The notes under the pieces: model-generated
What the model saw: only the letters and a program-made list of their open reading frames with translations
What the model was told of the DNA's origin: nothing
Databases searched by the model: none
Translations under genes and position numbers: made by a program
From: Cohnella herbarum
GTDB taxonomy: Bacteria; Bacillota; Bacilli; Paenibacillales; Paenibacillaceae
Direction: 5' to 3'
NCBI RefSeq assembly: GCF_012849095.1
Contig: NZ_CP051680.1
Coordinates: forward strand, 2,480,001 to 2,544,000
Length of the DNA stretch: 64,000 nucleotides
Shown here: one piece after another, positions 36,624 through 46,320 of the stretch
Layout: every line of letters starts with the position of its first letter
Numbering within the stretch: the stretch's first letter is position 1

Positions 36624-38108
36624 TTAAACAAGCTTGCCGATCGATCCTTCTTCGAAATGCGAGACAAGCTCCTGCGTTTCCGCCCCTTGATTGGATGGCT
36701 TGGCGGCATCGCTCTTCGTCGCGCGCTCTCGAACGGGGCGACGTTTCGCCCTGTCATCATTCGCCCAAGTCAACAGAATGTCTCTTGGCATAATGAGCAT
36801 TCGCGGATTTAACGAATCGGCTTTCTCGCGTACCCTTTGATTACCTGCAGGATGAATAACACGCATAAGGACTCTTAAATAAATATTCGTCGTCCAGGCA
36901 AATAACCCCCTGGGCAATTCGAAAGTCTTATAACCAAGCGATTCGGAGCCGCGATGAATCATCGATACTCCGTATAACGCCCTGACTTGATCTCCGTTCG
37001 GAGCGACTGCAAGCTCCCTCGCCATCTCCGGCAGCGCCTTCTCCATCTCGCGAATGATCCGAATGCCGATTTGCAAAGTCGACTTGGAGTTCATTCCGAG
37101 ATCGAACAACATTTGGTTCTCGAAATGGATTTCCATGATGCGATCCCCCGATCGGAGCGTCTGATCCCCTTGCAGATCAAGCGGAGGGCCTGAATAACGT
37201 CGGATCCGATAGTTGAAGAAGTGTCCGGAACCGACCGGACGAAGCCTGAATACGACATGGAAAATTTTCTCGTAGGCCATCCAAAGACTAACGATCACTT
37301 TCTTGAGGGGGCCAATACGCGGAACCGCGGCCTCTTCCCCTTCACTGCTCTTCATGGTTGATTTCCTCGCAGTCCGATGATCGCTATTCTTTTTTTTCTT
37401 AGCCCGTTCCGTAATCTCGATCATCTCGTCGATCCCGACAAATCGGTAGCCGAGTTGACGACCGTCGTCCAATATCCGTTCCAACGCCGAGATCGTATTG
37501 GCGGGCGCATCGCGATCCGCACCGAAAGTACTTCCGCAATCATGCAGCAGGAACACTTGGCCGGGCTTCAACTTCTGCCTCATGCGCCGGTAGAGCTTAT
37601 CGGGTCCGATCTTCTTGCGCCAATCGCTGAACAAGGAAGTCCACAGCACGATCTGCAAGTACCCTAAGTTCGCGTAGTCGAAGACGTTCACGATTCCCCA
37701 TGGCGGTCGATAATACATCGGTCTTGAACCCGTAATCTTTTTGATGACGTCCGACGTGCGATGGATTTGACGTTTCACCGTACGCGGACGCATAAGCCAG
37801 TTCGAATGATGTACGTAATTGTGAATGCCTAGAATATGTCCTTCTTCGTGAATGCGCGAGATGATCTCGGGGTTTCGTTCCGCATTTTCCCCAACGACGA
37901 AAAAAGTCGCTTTAGCTCCCTGTTGTTTCAATAGGTCCAAAAGCTTCGGCGTATATTCCGGATCGGGACCGTCATCGAAAGTCAGTGCGATCTCCGTCTT
38001 GGATTTACCGCGCATGAACACTCTAAAACCGAAAATCCGACTTATAAGAGCCGGTAAAAAAGCATAAAAAGTCAAAAAATAAAAACCGATCCAAAGGATG
38101 ATTTCCAT
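36624..38108 (-). CDS. Membrane-anchored polysaccharide deacetylase (CE4) with extra C-terminal domain
   Basis: The 494-residue protein has an N-terminal membrane helix (about residues 3-25). The CE4 NodB domain shows TFDDGPDP (catalytic Asp and metal Asp), HNYVHHSNW (metal His pair), YYRPPWG and LLHDCGST, covering about 30-235. A basic linker (residues 238-260) follows, then a domain of about 200 residues that I do not recognise with certainty; it recalls Bacillus YkoP. The likely job is removing acetyl groups from a cell-wall glycan. It is monocistronic. Confidence 0.85.
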   Translation of the reverse strand: MEIILWIGFYFLTFYAFLPALISRIFGFRVFMRGKSKTEIALTFDDGPDPEYTPKLLDLLKQQGAKATFFVVGENAERNPEIISRIHEEGHILGIHNYVHHSNWLMRPRTVKRQIHRTSDVIKKITGSRPMYYRPPWGIVNVFDYANLGYLQIVLWTSLFSDWRKKIGPDKLYRRMRQKLKPGQVFLLHDCGSTFGADRDAPANTISALERILDDGRQLGYRFVGIDEMIEITERAKKKKNSDHRTARKSTMKSSEGEEAAVPRIGPLKKVIVSLWMAYEKIFHVVFRLRPVGSGHFFNYRIRRYSGPPLDLQGDQTLRSGDRIMEIHFENQMLFDLGMNSKSTLQIGIRIIREMEKALPEMARELAVAPNGDQVRALYGVSMIHRGSESLGYKTFELPRGLFAWTTNIYLRVLMRVIHPAGNQRVREKADSLNPRMLIMPRDILLTWANDDRAKRRPVRERATKSDAAKPSNQGAETQELVSHFEEGSIGKLV

Positions 38109-38288
38109 GCCTTCCCCACCATCTTGATTGCCATAATATACTGCGAGCTGTCAAATGCCTGTCTTCTATTTTATCATAACCGTTCGAAAAATAGGCATCC
38201 TTATAGGCATCTTTTTTGTTATCGTGTACAATAACATTATATGGAATGGACAAGTTATGATCGAACTTAGAAAAGGGTGGCTAAAGAA

Positions 38289-39434
38289 ATGTTTTCTTTG
38301 TATCAGAAATATTGGCGGACCGCGTTCGACATTGGCGTTATCGCGCTTACGGTCTGGCTTACGATGTACACGTTCAGCTATTTGTACAACCTCGCAACTC
38401 CCGTTTTCTTATCCTTCCTTGTATTTTGGATCATCGAGCCTCTCGCCCGTTTGCTTAATCGTTGGGGCTTGCCCAAATCGATCGCATCCGGGATAAGCAT
38501 ATTGCTATTTGCGCTTGTTATTCTTGCTATATTTATCGGACTCGGATTTATCTTCACCCTGCAAATCACGCAACTTGCCGATGATTTGCCTAAGTATCAG
38601 GAACTTCTGCAAAACCAAGTCAAAACGATCACCGTCGACATTCAGAACCGGATGGACGCTTTGCCGCCTGATATCACGGAAAAAATAACGGAAGCTACGG
38701 CCAAAGTGACCGATCTTGGAGCGAAATGGGCCGGGGATTTTCTCAATTGGCTAGTCGGATTCCTGACTTCCTTCTCTTCGTTCATACTGAATTTCTCGAT
38801 CGCCATCATTCTCGCTTATTTCTTAAGCGTTGAGATCGATACGTGGAAAAAATTAGGTAAAGACCGCGCTCCGAAAACGTTCAAAGTCGCTTTCGAATTT
38901 CTGAGCAACAACGTATTCCGAGGAATCGGAGCTTATCTCAAAGCGCAAGGAAAGCTGATCAGCATCACGTTCATCGTCATTTATATCGCGCTATTGTCGC
39001 TCGGAGTGAACAACGCTTTCTCCATCGCCCTTCTGGCCGGTTTCTTCGATGTTCTACCGCTTCTTGGCGTTAGCACGTTGTTCATTCCTTGGATCGCTTA
39101 TTTGTTCATCACCGGCGACATTAATCTCGCCATTTGGTTGACGGGTTTGTTGCTCGTCGTCACGCTAACCCGGCAATTTTTGGAGCCGCGCATTACGGGA
39201 CAGACCGTCGGGGTATCCGCTTTTACGATGCTGGCGTTCATGATGGTTTCCTTGTCTCTCTTCGGAGTTGCCGGACTCATCCTGGCACCGATTCTAATGA
39301 TCCTGTTGAAAGCCTTGTACGACCAAGGTTACTTCCACACATGGATCCGGTATCCGAAAGAGGAATTCAACGTTTCTCCGTTCGCTCCTCAACCTGTCGA
39401 TTCCGCTGTTCATAAAGACGAAGACCGTCCATAA
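38289..39434 (+). CDS. AI-2E family (PerM-like) membrane transporter
   Basis: The 381-residue protein has about seven or eight membrane helices and the family GFFDVLPLLGVS region and FLEPRITGQTVGVSAF near the C-terminus. A GTG at 38277 is in frame, but the AAGGGTGG site leaves 8 bases to the ATG at 38289, which is preferred. Members export small molecules or ions, and the substrate here is unknown. Its last 68 bases overlap the convergent PBP gene on the other strand. Confidence 0.9.
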   Translation: MFSLYQKYWRTAFDIGVIALTVWLTMYTFSYLYNLATPVFLSFLVFWIIEPLARLLNRWGLPKSIASGISILLFALVILAIFIGLGFIFTLQITQLADDLPKYQELLQNQVKTITVDIQNRMDALPPDITEKITEATAKVTDLGAKWAGDFLNWLVGFLTSFSSFILNFSIAIILAYFLSVEIDTWKKLGKDRAPKTFKVAFEFLSNNVFRGIGAYLKAQGKLISITFIVIYIALLSLGVNNAFSIALLAGFFDVLPLLGVSTLFIPWIAYLFITGDINLAIWLTGLLLVVTLTRQFLEPRITGQTVGVSAFTMLAFMMVSLSLFGVAGLILAPILMILLKALYDQGYFHTWIRYPKEEFNVSPFAPQPVDSAVHKDEDRP

Positions 39435-41205
39435 TCGCTCCGAACAGCGTTGCTCCGCGATTGCGCAAGCCCGCAGGCTGGTCTTCGATCAGCACGGCGA
39501 CCGCATATCGCGGCTTACCTTCCGCAACCGGCCCGTAACCGACGAACCATTGGTCGTTATGGGCTTTTTGCTTGCCTGCTAACTCTGCCGTCCCCGACTT
39601 GCCGGCAAGCGGCCACTTGGCTCCCTTTAGGGCGTTCTCTGCCGTCCCCTGCAGTACGACCGAACGCATTCCTTGCCGAATCATCGCCGCGGTCTTAGGC
39701 TCGATCTGACCGTATTTAGAGGGGGCAGATTTCACTTTGATCGAAGTCAGCAATCCGCCGTCCGCATACCGAACCTCTTTCACGAGCCGTGGAGCGAATA
39801 CATGACCGTTATGCAGCAACGTTACCGCCATATTGGCCATTTGAAGCGGGGTTACGCGCACATCCCGTTGCCCGATTCCGGTTCCCGTTCTCACGCCGCC
39901 GTCCTGCGCCGTTTTTTTGTCCAAGAAAATCGAACCCGCTTCTTCCTCGCCTAACAAACGAAGGGGCAGCCCATCGACGAACTTATCCGTGTTCCAGCCG
40001 ACTTTACGACCGAGACCCAAGCGTTCCGCAGTAATTTGCAACCAAGCCGGATCCAGCCGTTCCGCCAAAGTGGCGAACGCCACATTGCATGATTGGGCAT
40101 ACGCCTGCTCCAACGTGAGATGGCCGTGTCCGCCTTCCTTCCAGCACTTCAACCCGTATTTACCGTAGTGCCCGTTGCAAATAAAAGTTTCGTCCCACGA
40201 CGTCACGCCCGCTTCGATAGCTGCAGCTAACGTTATCGTCTTGAAGACGGAACCCGGAGGCGCAGCGACGAGCGCATGGTTGCGTTCATCAGTATCCTTC
40301 GAACCGATATGATAAGGATCAAGCTGCGGCAAAGACGCCATAGCCAGAATATCCGCATTACTTGCGTCCAGAACTACGGCCGCTCCTTTTCTTATCGAAT
40401 ATTTACTCATTACCTCGCTAACGATCTGCTGAATCTCGACGTCCAACGTCGTTGTGACCTGAATCGGAAAATGCGGATTATTAGGTGCCGTTATTCGCAG
40501 TCCTAAGCCTTTCAAAGGAAGCCTTGTAGCATCCGTAATTTGCATGACAGTTGTCGAAGCACGTCCTTGAAGAAAACGATCCAATGATTTCTCTAAACCC
40601 GATCCGCCGATAGGATTCTTGACATTCATATGATGATTCGCGATTTGCTTATCGTACTCTCGACGCACCCTTTCGGGATGTTGGGAAATGTAGCCGATCG
40701 CATGATAAGGCGAGAATTCGGCCGGATAACGATTTACGTAAGGCAGGACGGCTACTCCCAGCAAGTTGGAACGTTCAACCGTGCGAACTTGCTGTTCCGT
40801 CAGATTAAGCGCCAGAGAAGAATGCTGACCTTTCCATATTTCAGGTTCGCGTACATTAGCAAACCATTGTTCCAGCTTCCCAGCCTCGACGCCAAGTGCC
40901 GAGGCCAACTGCTTAACGTCCTGCTCCGTTCCCCGTGGCATGCCGTTGTCCGGAAACGCCGCCAAGCTTCGCACTGTCTCGCCCGTCAGCGGCCTGCCTT
41001 CGCGATCGCGAAACTGACCGCGGCCTTGATCCAACACGAGACCGTCCGATCGTTGGAGTAAGGCGCTCTGATTCAGCGATCCGCTCGCCGTCTTCGAACC
41101 GCCGAATCCAAACTGCAGCCAAGCCAATCTTGCGCTTTCGACTCCGAATAAGATGGCAATAAATAATAGGATATGAAAGCTTCGAATTGCCCACTCCCGT
41201 TTCAT
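39367..41205 (-). CDS. Class B penicillin-binding protein (PbpI/PBP4b-like transpeptidase)
   Basis: The 612-residue protein has one N-terminal helix (about residues 8-28), a dimerisation domain and a transpeptidase domain. The active-site serine is in SVFK near residue 319, the second motif is SCN near 372, and the third is KSGTAE near 536. GGAGGGGG precedes the ATG at 41205, and the longer frame is not used. It cross-links peptidoglycan. It lies near yrr-type genes, where Bacillus has pbpI (yrrR), a sporulation-linked PBP, so that identity is likely but not certain. The gene end overlaps the convergent AI-2E gene. Confidence 0.9.
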   Translation of the reverse strand: MKREWAIRSFHILLFIAILFGVESARLAWLQFGFGGSKTASGSLNQSALLQRSDGLVLDQGRGQFRDREGRPLTGETVRSLAAFPDNGMPRGTEQDVKQLASALGVEAGKLEQWFANVREPEIWKGQHSSLALNLTEQQVRTVERSNLLGVAVLPYVNRYPAEFSPYHAIGYISQHPERVRREYDKQIANHHMNVKNPIGGSGLEKSLDRFLQGRASTTVMQITDATRLPLKGLGLRITAPNNPHFPIQVTTTLDVEIQQIVSEVMSKYSIRKGAAVVLDASNADILAMASLPQLDPYHIGSKDTDERNHALVAAPPGSVFKTITLAAAIEAGVTSWDETFICNGHYGKYGLKCWKEGGHGHLTLEQAYAQSCNVAFATLAERLDPAWLQITAERLGLGRKVGWNTDKFVDGLPLRLLGEEEAGSIFLDKKTAQDGGVRTGTGIGQRDVRVTPLQMANMAVTLLHNGHVFAPRLVKEVRYADGGLLTSIKVKSAPSKYGQIEPKTAAMIRQGMRSVVLQGTAENALKGAKWPLAGKSGTAELAGKQKAHNDQWFVGYGPVAEGKPRYAVAVLIEDQPAGLRNRGATLFGAIMDGLRLYEQRNRQVEERTEKR

Positions 41206-41259
41206 GCGCTTGCCCCCTCCATCCTTCTCCCCTTCATTATTTCCATATTGATCCAAAAT

Positions 41260-41290
41260 AAAAAGCAGATCGGGAATTACCCCAATCTGC
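41260..41290 (-). terminator. Terminator of the chemotaxis receptor gene
   Basis: GCAGAT and ATCTGC flank CGGG/CCCC pairing around a short loop, and the minus strand continues TTTTTATTTTG. Confidence 0.75.
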
Positions 41291-41330
41291 CTTGTTGTTT
41301 AGTTGGACGACGATTCGCCCGCTAGATTCA

Positions 41331-43445
41331 TTAAGATACCGTAAACCTGCTCAAGGACTCGCGCAGTTTGCCGGATACGGCTTCTAGACGGTTGGACAAT
41401 TGAACTAGGCCATCGCTGATGTTCAATTGCTCGTTACTCAGCGATGCGACTTGCTCAGAAGTTGCGGAAGCTTCTTGCGCAACGGCGCTAACGTTACTCA
41501 TAGCCAGCGACAAGGTCGACTGCGCGCTCTCTAGGTTGCGAACGGAATCGGTAGCCGATTCTAACCGATGTACGAATCCGCCCATATTGTCTTGCACCGT
41601 GATGAAGATCTGATTCGCTTCGCGTACGGATTGAATCTGCTCTTGGAATATCGGATACGCTTCGGACAATACGCTTACGGTCTCGTCGATCTCGCGTTGG
41701 ATATTCTCGACGATGCCGCCTACGATGCCGATCGAATCGCGCGATTGGTCGGCAAGCTTACGAATTTCATCGGCTACGACCATGAATCCCTTACCGGCCG
41801 CTCCGGCTCTTGCCGCTTCGATCGTTGCGTTCAAGGAAAGAATATTCGTCTGTTTCGTGATATTGCCCAGAACGTCCAAGATTTTGCGGATCGAGCCGGT
41901 GCTCTCCTTCAGCTTATCGACTTTATCGACCATCGAACGAGTCATTTCTTCCGTTTGGCCCGTCTTCTCGATAAGGCCGCCCATATAGATCGTCCCTTTG
42001 CGGCCGGCTTCTTCTACTTCGTTAGCCGATTGCCCCATCTGAACATTGGAATCGATAACCGATTGAACTTGTGCTCCGATTTGGATCGTCAAATCCGTGC
42101 CCTTCTCGGACTCGACGGCAAGGTTCGTCGCGCCGTTCGCGATTTCCTCGGTCGCCACGGCGATTTCCTTCGCGGCACCCGCGGTTTTGCGCGATGAATC
42201 CGTCAACGAGGTAGCCGTCTCCAGAACTTCTTGCGCCGATAAGTTCGTCTGCCGAACGAGACTCGTGATCTCCTCCATCATGCGGTTAAAGCTATCGGAT
42301 ACTTGTCCGATCTCGTCTTTCTGCCTAATCGTCGAACGAACCGTCAGGTTACCGCGCTCTCCTTCGTTCATTAAGGTCCGAAGTTGAGCTAGCGGACGTC
42401 CGACCGAACGCAATACGATAAAACCGATCGCTCCCGCGATTAACGCCGCGATAAGAGACATAAGCCATGTTAAGTTGCTGATCGCTTTGGCGTCTTTAAC
42501 CAATGACGCTACCGGTATATTACCGATAAGCTTCCATCCGTTGTTCTCGAGGACGCCCGCTGAGGAAAGCGTCTTCGTTCCGTCCGCGCTAATCGTAGCG
42601 GTCCCGTCATCTCCAGGCACTTCGTACTCGTACTTCGATCCCCATTTCTTCTCATCGGGGCCGTAGACCATAGTACCGTCCGTCGCCACGATATAAGAGG
42701 AACTATCTTCTCCGAAGTTAACCGTCTTCATCTGCTCTTCCAACGTTTTGGCTTTAATCTCAAGCAATAAGTAATACGCTTTTCCTTGATTCAACATCCG
42801 TCCGAGCGAGAAGGTCGGAACGTTGCGCGCTCCGTCCAAGCCTCCTGCGAGCGTGGGCCCCCATACCGCTCTGCCGTTTCCTTCGGATACCGCTTTAAGG
42901 AACGGTAACTTCATTACTTCTTCCTTGCTAATCGAGCTGCCGGTAGTCATGAACTGACCTTCCGCATCCGCTGGAATCAGAGAAATAGATTCGTAGCTCG
43001 AGTCCGCCATGGCGATGCTGCTCAACTTTTCCGTCAGTTGTCTCGACGTATCGAACAGCTCGTAATCGTCTTCCGTAATCGCAAGAGTGCTCAACAAAGT
43101 GATAAAAGAATTGTCCGTAATAAATTGCAATGATTGCCGTTCATAGCCATCCATCAGCAAGGCGATTTTACCTGCCGTCTGGATCGCGGTCTGGCTGCTT
43201 GAATCCGCTACTTTCTGCTGTATGATAGTGCTGGACTTCGAGTAGGAAAACCATCCTAAAGAAAGTACACACGCTAAAATGCTGCAAAAGATGAGCAAAA
43301 ACAACTTCATTCCTACCGAGCGAATCGGATTTTCGAACTTGGTTTCCTTAAACTGACCTCCAACGCGTTTTGATAAACCGCTTACACTATTGGTAGCTTT
43401 TTTCAAATTTACCGCTCCCAATTTTTCACGCCACGATTTATTCAT
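41331..43445 (-). CDS. Methyl-accepting chemotaxis protein
   Basis: The 704-residue receptor has a basic cytoplasmic N-terminus of about 45 residues, a helix near 47-70, a double-Cache-type extracellular sensor (about 75-325), a second helix near 335-355, a HAMP domain and a long coiled coil. The signalling tip reads [35 protein letters not shown]. The ligand is unknown. A SigD-type promoter lies upstream, tying it to flagellar genes. Confidence 0.95.
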   Translation of the reverse strand: MNKSWREKLGAVNLKKATNSVSGLSKRVGGQFKETKFENPIRSVGMKLFLLIFCSILACVLSLGWFSYSKSSTIIQQKVADSSSQTAIQTAGKIALLMDGYERQSLQFITDNSFITLLSTLAITEDDYELFDTSRQLTEKLSSIAMADSSYESISLIPADAEGQFMTTGSSISKEEVMKLPFLKAVSEGNGRAVWGPTLAGGLDGARNVPTFSLGRMLNQGKAYYLLLEIKAKTLEEQMKTVNFGEDSSSYIVATDGTMVYGPDEKKWGSKYEYEVPGDDGTATISADGTKTLSSAGVLENNGWKLIGNIPVASLVKDAKAISNLTWLMSLIAALIAGAIGFIVLRSVGRPLAQLRTLMNEGERGNLTVRSTIRQKDEIGQVSDSFNRMMEEITSLVRQTNLSAQEVLETATSLTDSSRKTAGAAKEIAVATEEIANGATNLAVESEKGTDLTIQIGAQVQSVIDSNVQMGQSANEVEEAGRKGTIYMGGLIEKTGQTEEMTRSMVDKVDKLKESTGSIRKILDVLGNITKQTNILSLNATIEAARAGAAGKGFMVVADEIRKLADQSRDSIGIVGGIVENIQREIDETVSVLSEAYPIFQEQIQSVREANQIFITVQDNMGGFVHRLESATDSVRNLESAQSTLSLAMSNVSAVAQEASATSEQVASLSNEQLNISDGLVQLSNRLEAVSGKLRESLSRFTVS

Positions 43446-43523
43446 CTGCTATGACCCTCCAACTATGTAGTGACGACTGACTAGCGGCTAATAAAAAAAC
43501 TTGCCCAGATGTCCATAAAGTAT

Positions 43524-43551
43524 ATATCGGCCGCTTGGGTGGCAACATTTA
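43524..43551 (-). promoter_or_regulatory. SigD (flagellar sigma) promoter of the chemotaxis receptor
   Basis: On the minus strand TAAA (43548-43551) is followed after 16 bases by GCCGATAT (43524-43531), a perfect SigD -10 element. The predicted leader is about 70 bases. Confidence 0.8.
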
Positions 43552-43609
43552 CTTAAATGTGACAATTCGACAAGTTTATTCACAAATCCTTTAGTATAGT
43601 TAAAATTTT

Positions 43610-44869
43610 TTAATGTAATTTTTTGCGCATGAGATCGAATGGCTTAACCGGCAGTGCCGTTTTCAGGCGGATTTTCTGCAGCGGATGACGGGCAACCTCC
43701 AAGGGATTCCCATCCGCGTCCGTGATTTCATCGATTCGTTGAACGAACTGCCTACCCCCTGGACCGAAAAATTCTACCTCCATGCCAGGGCGGAAAGGGC
43801 TGCGCTGCTGAATCGTCGCGATTCCCGTTCGTTCGTCATAATCCGTCACGACGGCCGCAAAATCGTAAGGAGCAGGTTTTTCTTCCGCTTCGTAGATATG
43901 TTCCTCCGCTCCTGGAACCGCATAGAAAAATCCGGTGTTCAACGGACGATTAGCCGCTTTGCCAATGTCCTCGATCCAATCGGTCCGCAATTGATAACCT
44001 TCCGGATCGGCCATGTAGGCATCGATCGCTTGTCGGTATACGTTAACTACGGAAGCGACATAGTGAATGCTTTTCATCCGTCCTTCAATCTTAAAGCTAT
44101 CTACTCCGGCTTCGATAAGATCCGGAATGTGCTGGATCATGCACAAGTCTTTGGACCCCATCGTGAACGAATTTTGTCCTGGCTCCATGATCGATTGCTC
44201 GTCGGCATGCAGATCGTACTTCCAACGGCAAGATTGGCAGCAGCCCCCCCGATTGGAATCGCGGTCCGTAAAATGATTGGACAACACGCAACGCCCCGAT
44301 ACGGAAGAACACATCGCTCCGTGAATGAATACTTCCAGTTCGACATCCACTCTTGCCTTCATTTCGCGAATCTCTTCCATCGTCGTTTCTCTCGCAAGCA
44401 CGACCCGGGGCAATCCTTCTTCCTTCCAAAATTGCACGGCTTGCCAGTTCATCGTCGACTGTTGGGTGCTTAAATGCACCTCCAGCTTGGGAGCGACTCT
44501 CTGCGCAGTTTCTACGATGGCCGGATCTGCCGCGATTATCGCCGCAATCCCCGCATCTTCAAGCTGCTTAAGATAGTCCTCGATGCCGTCTAAGTCCTCT
44601 TGATGAGCATAAATATTCGTCGCTACGAACACTTTCGCTCCGTACTTGGCTGCAAATTGTACGCCTTCGCGCATTTCTTCAAAAGTGAAGTTATCCGCGT
44701 TGGAACGCAAACCGTATTTCTGACCGCCAATATATACGGCATCGGCGCCGTAATGAACGGCAAACTTCAATTTCTCCAAGCTTCCGGCCGGCGCCAACAG
44801 CTCCGGTTTATCTAAACGCTGCCGTTTCCCGTTGCCGCGCGGCGTTTCCTGCATTAGAGATTGGCTCAT
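43610..44869 (-). CDS. trhP2: U32 family protein TrhP2 (YrrO), tRNA 5-hydroxyuridine formation
   Basis: The 419-residue U32 protein shows the family signature and clustered cysteines for an iron-sulfur centre: CSSVSGRCVLSN and GGCCQSCRWKY near residues 180-210, plus EGRMKSIHYVASVVNVYR. TrhP proteins hydroxylate U34 of tRNA, with prephenate as co-factor. The ATG at 44869 has GGAGG 9 bases upstream. It is the second of two U32 genes; the first lies upstream after the 127-bp repeats. Confidence 0.88.
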   Translation of the reverse strand: MSQSLMQETPRGNGKRQRLDKPELLAPAGSLEKLKFAVHYGADAVYIGGQKYGLRSNADNFTFEEMREGVQFAAKYGAKVFVATNIYAHQEDLDGIEDYLKQLEDAGIAAIIAADPAIVETAQRVAPKLEVHLSTQQSTMNWQAVQFWKEEGLPRVVLARETTMEEIREMKARVDVELEVFIHGAMCSSVSGRCVLSNHFTDRDSNRGGCCQSCRWKYDLHADEQSIMEPGQNSFTMGSKDLCMIQHIPDLIEAGVDSFKIEGRMKSIHYVASVVNVYRQAIDAYMADPEGYQLRTDWIEDIGKAANRPLNTGFFYAVPGAEEHIYEAEEKPAPYDFAAVVTDYDERTGIATIQQRSPFRPGMEVEFFGPGGRQFVQRIDEITDADGNPLEVARHPLQKIRLKTALPVKPFDLMRKKLH

Positions 44870-44960
44870 ACCCTTGTCCTCCTTGCGAGTAGTTTTATTA
44901 ATAAATTGTACCGCATACGTCATTTATATCTCTCTGAAAATAATTGGATTCAAATAAAAG

Positions 44961-45087
44961 ACTGAGGAGCGGAGCGTAGGCGAAACCTACGTGAGCACCG
45001 GAAGGCCCGGCTGAATTCAAGATTCGATGTCGAATTCGCTCCCTGAAATCGCTTCGTGATCAAAAGCTGACTTATTGAATTACCTCT
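44961..45087. repeat. 127-bp intergenic repeat, copy 1
   Basis: It begins ACTGAGGAGCGGAGCG and ends ACTTATTGAATTACCTCT. It contains the perfect small hairpin GTAGG-CGAAA-CCTAC. The end, GACTTATTGAA, also pairs with TTCAATAAGTC at 45099-45109, giving a second hairpin. It lies in the 349- to 403-bp gap between the two U32 genes, which holds no gene. Confidence 0.9.
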
Positions 45088-45146
45088 TCAAATAAAAGTT
45101 CAATAAGTCGGCCTTTCAGCACCGAGAAGGTTGGATGAAGCTAGGG

Positions 45147-45273
45147 ACTGAGGAGCGGAGCGTAGGCGAAACCTACGTGAGCATCGGAAGGCCCAGCTGA
45201 ATTCAAGATTCGATGTCGAATTCGCTCCCTGAAATCGCTTCGTGATCATATGCTGACTTATTGAACTACCTCT
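45147..45273. repeat. 127-bp intergenic repeat, copy 2
   Basis: This is about 96% identical to copy 1 with only a handful of substitutions, and the GTAGG-CGAAA-CCTAC hairpin is unchanged. It ends exactly at the stop codon of the upstream U32 gene (TGA read from 45275-45273). Confidence 0.9.
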
Positions 45274-46208
45274 CAGTAGACTTGCTCCTTGTATAGGAAT
45301 CCGAAGCCTAACTCCCTATCGGGGTTCTGCAATTTCCGAATGGCTGCCAGCCATTTGGGATCGAGCTTGAATTCGCCAGGACTCCGTTCCCACGAATCCA
45401 AAGCTTGCCTGTAGCTCCTCAAGACAGTTTCGTTGTAATCATCCGACTTCAGCAGCGATTCCACATACATGCTATCTACTCCGGCCTCGATAAGCTCCGG
45501 CAACGCTTCTAATAGGCAAATGTCATCGGGGCTCATCACATGGGTACCGTTATCGTCTTCGTAAACGGGAAACTTCTCATCCGGTCTCTCGGCCTCTACC
45601 AAGAACAAACCTTTGTCCGCTCCTTTGCGAATGAGCGTCGCTTCTCGGCCAAGATGCTCCAAATAGCTTTGCACGAGATTCCGGTGAGAATGATAGATGT
45701 TCGTCATTCCGTGAACTTGAATTTGGATTTCCATCGGTGCTTTCTGTTTCAAATCGATGATCTCTTCTTCATTAAGCTCCCGTGCCACAACGGCTCGCTT
45801 AGCTCCTCGGCGCCCCCAATAAGAAGCAGCCGAAGAGTTCGTTCCCGTCATCTCCGCGTTCCAGAACAAAGTCATATCCGGCGCATGACGCCTTGCGTTC
45901 ATCAGTACCGCCGGATCGCCGAATACGATCGCATCCGCATCGGCTTCTTTCACCAGTTCCATGTATTCCGGCAACCAACCCAACTCGTCGTTGCGGAACA
46001 GCTTATTCATATTTACGTAAACTTTCGCTCCAAGGCGGTGCGCCGCCGCAACGGCTTCCTTAAGCGATTCCGACGTCATCTCTCCCGGCTGTCTCATGCT
46101 GAAGCGGGATTCTCCGACGAGTATGGCGGTCGCGCCTGCCGCGATATATCGTTCCAGTTGCTCCATGGATCCTGCGGATATTTGCAACTCGGGAATTAAC
46201 GTTGTAAT
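45273..46208 (-). CDS. trhP1: U32 family protein TrhP1 (YrrN), probable ATT start
   Basis: The protein has about 311 residues if it starts at 46208. PELQISAGSMEQLERYIAAGATAILVGESRFSMR matches the normal U32 N-terminus, and GVDSMYVESLLKSDDYN is near the C-terminus. It partners TrhP2 in tRNA hydroxylation. No ATG, GTG or TTG lies in frame at the right place: GGAGGTG is followed by 7 to 9 bases and then ATT-ACA-ACG. The nearest standard starts (TTG at 46277 and 46253) would put a long hairpin inside the coding sequence. The function call is good; the exact start is uncertain. Confidence 0.8.
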   Translation of the reverse strand: MTTLIPELQISAGSMEQLERYIAAGATAILVGESRFSMRQPGEMTSESLKEAVAAAHRLGAKVYVNMNKLFRNDELGWLPEYMELVKEADADAIVFGDPAVLMNARRHAPDMTLFWNAEMTGTNSSAASYWGRRGAKRAVVARELNEEEIIDLKQKAPMEIQIQVHGMTNIYHSHRNLVQSYLEHLGREATLIRKGADKGLFLVEAERPDEKFPVYEDDNGTHVMSPDDICLLEALPELIEAGVDSMYVESLLKSDDYNETVLRSYRQALDSWERSPGEFKLDPKWLAAIRKLQNPDRELGFGFLYKEQVY

Positions 46209-46219
46209 AGGGATACACC

Positions 46220-46290
46220 TCCGGGAAGTCTTCGACCCGGCTCGCCTGCGCAAAGCACCTTTAGGTACTTTACGCAAGCTAGCCGGGTCG
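46220..46290 (-). promoter_or_regulatory. Long GU-rich hairpin in the trhP1 leader
   Basis: On the minus strand CGACCCGGCT pairs perfectly with AGCCGGGTCG, and the inner 17-base arms pair with three G-U wobbles and one mismatch around a UAAA loop. That makes a stem of about 27 pairs directly before the ribosome site. No T run follows, so it is more likely a translation or stability element than a terminator. Confidence 0.75.
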
Positions 46291-46320
46291 CAGCGCGTCC
46301 GATCGAACGCGTCTTTATTC

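Noticed and set aside
46209..46277. TTG at 46277 as start of trhP1
   Set aside because: It would encode an Arg-rich tail through a 27-pair hairpin and has no ribosome site, whereas GGAGGTG lies just before the conserved N-terminus.
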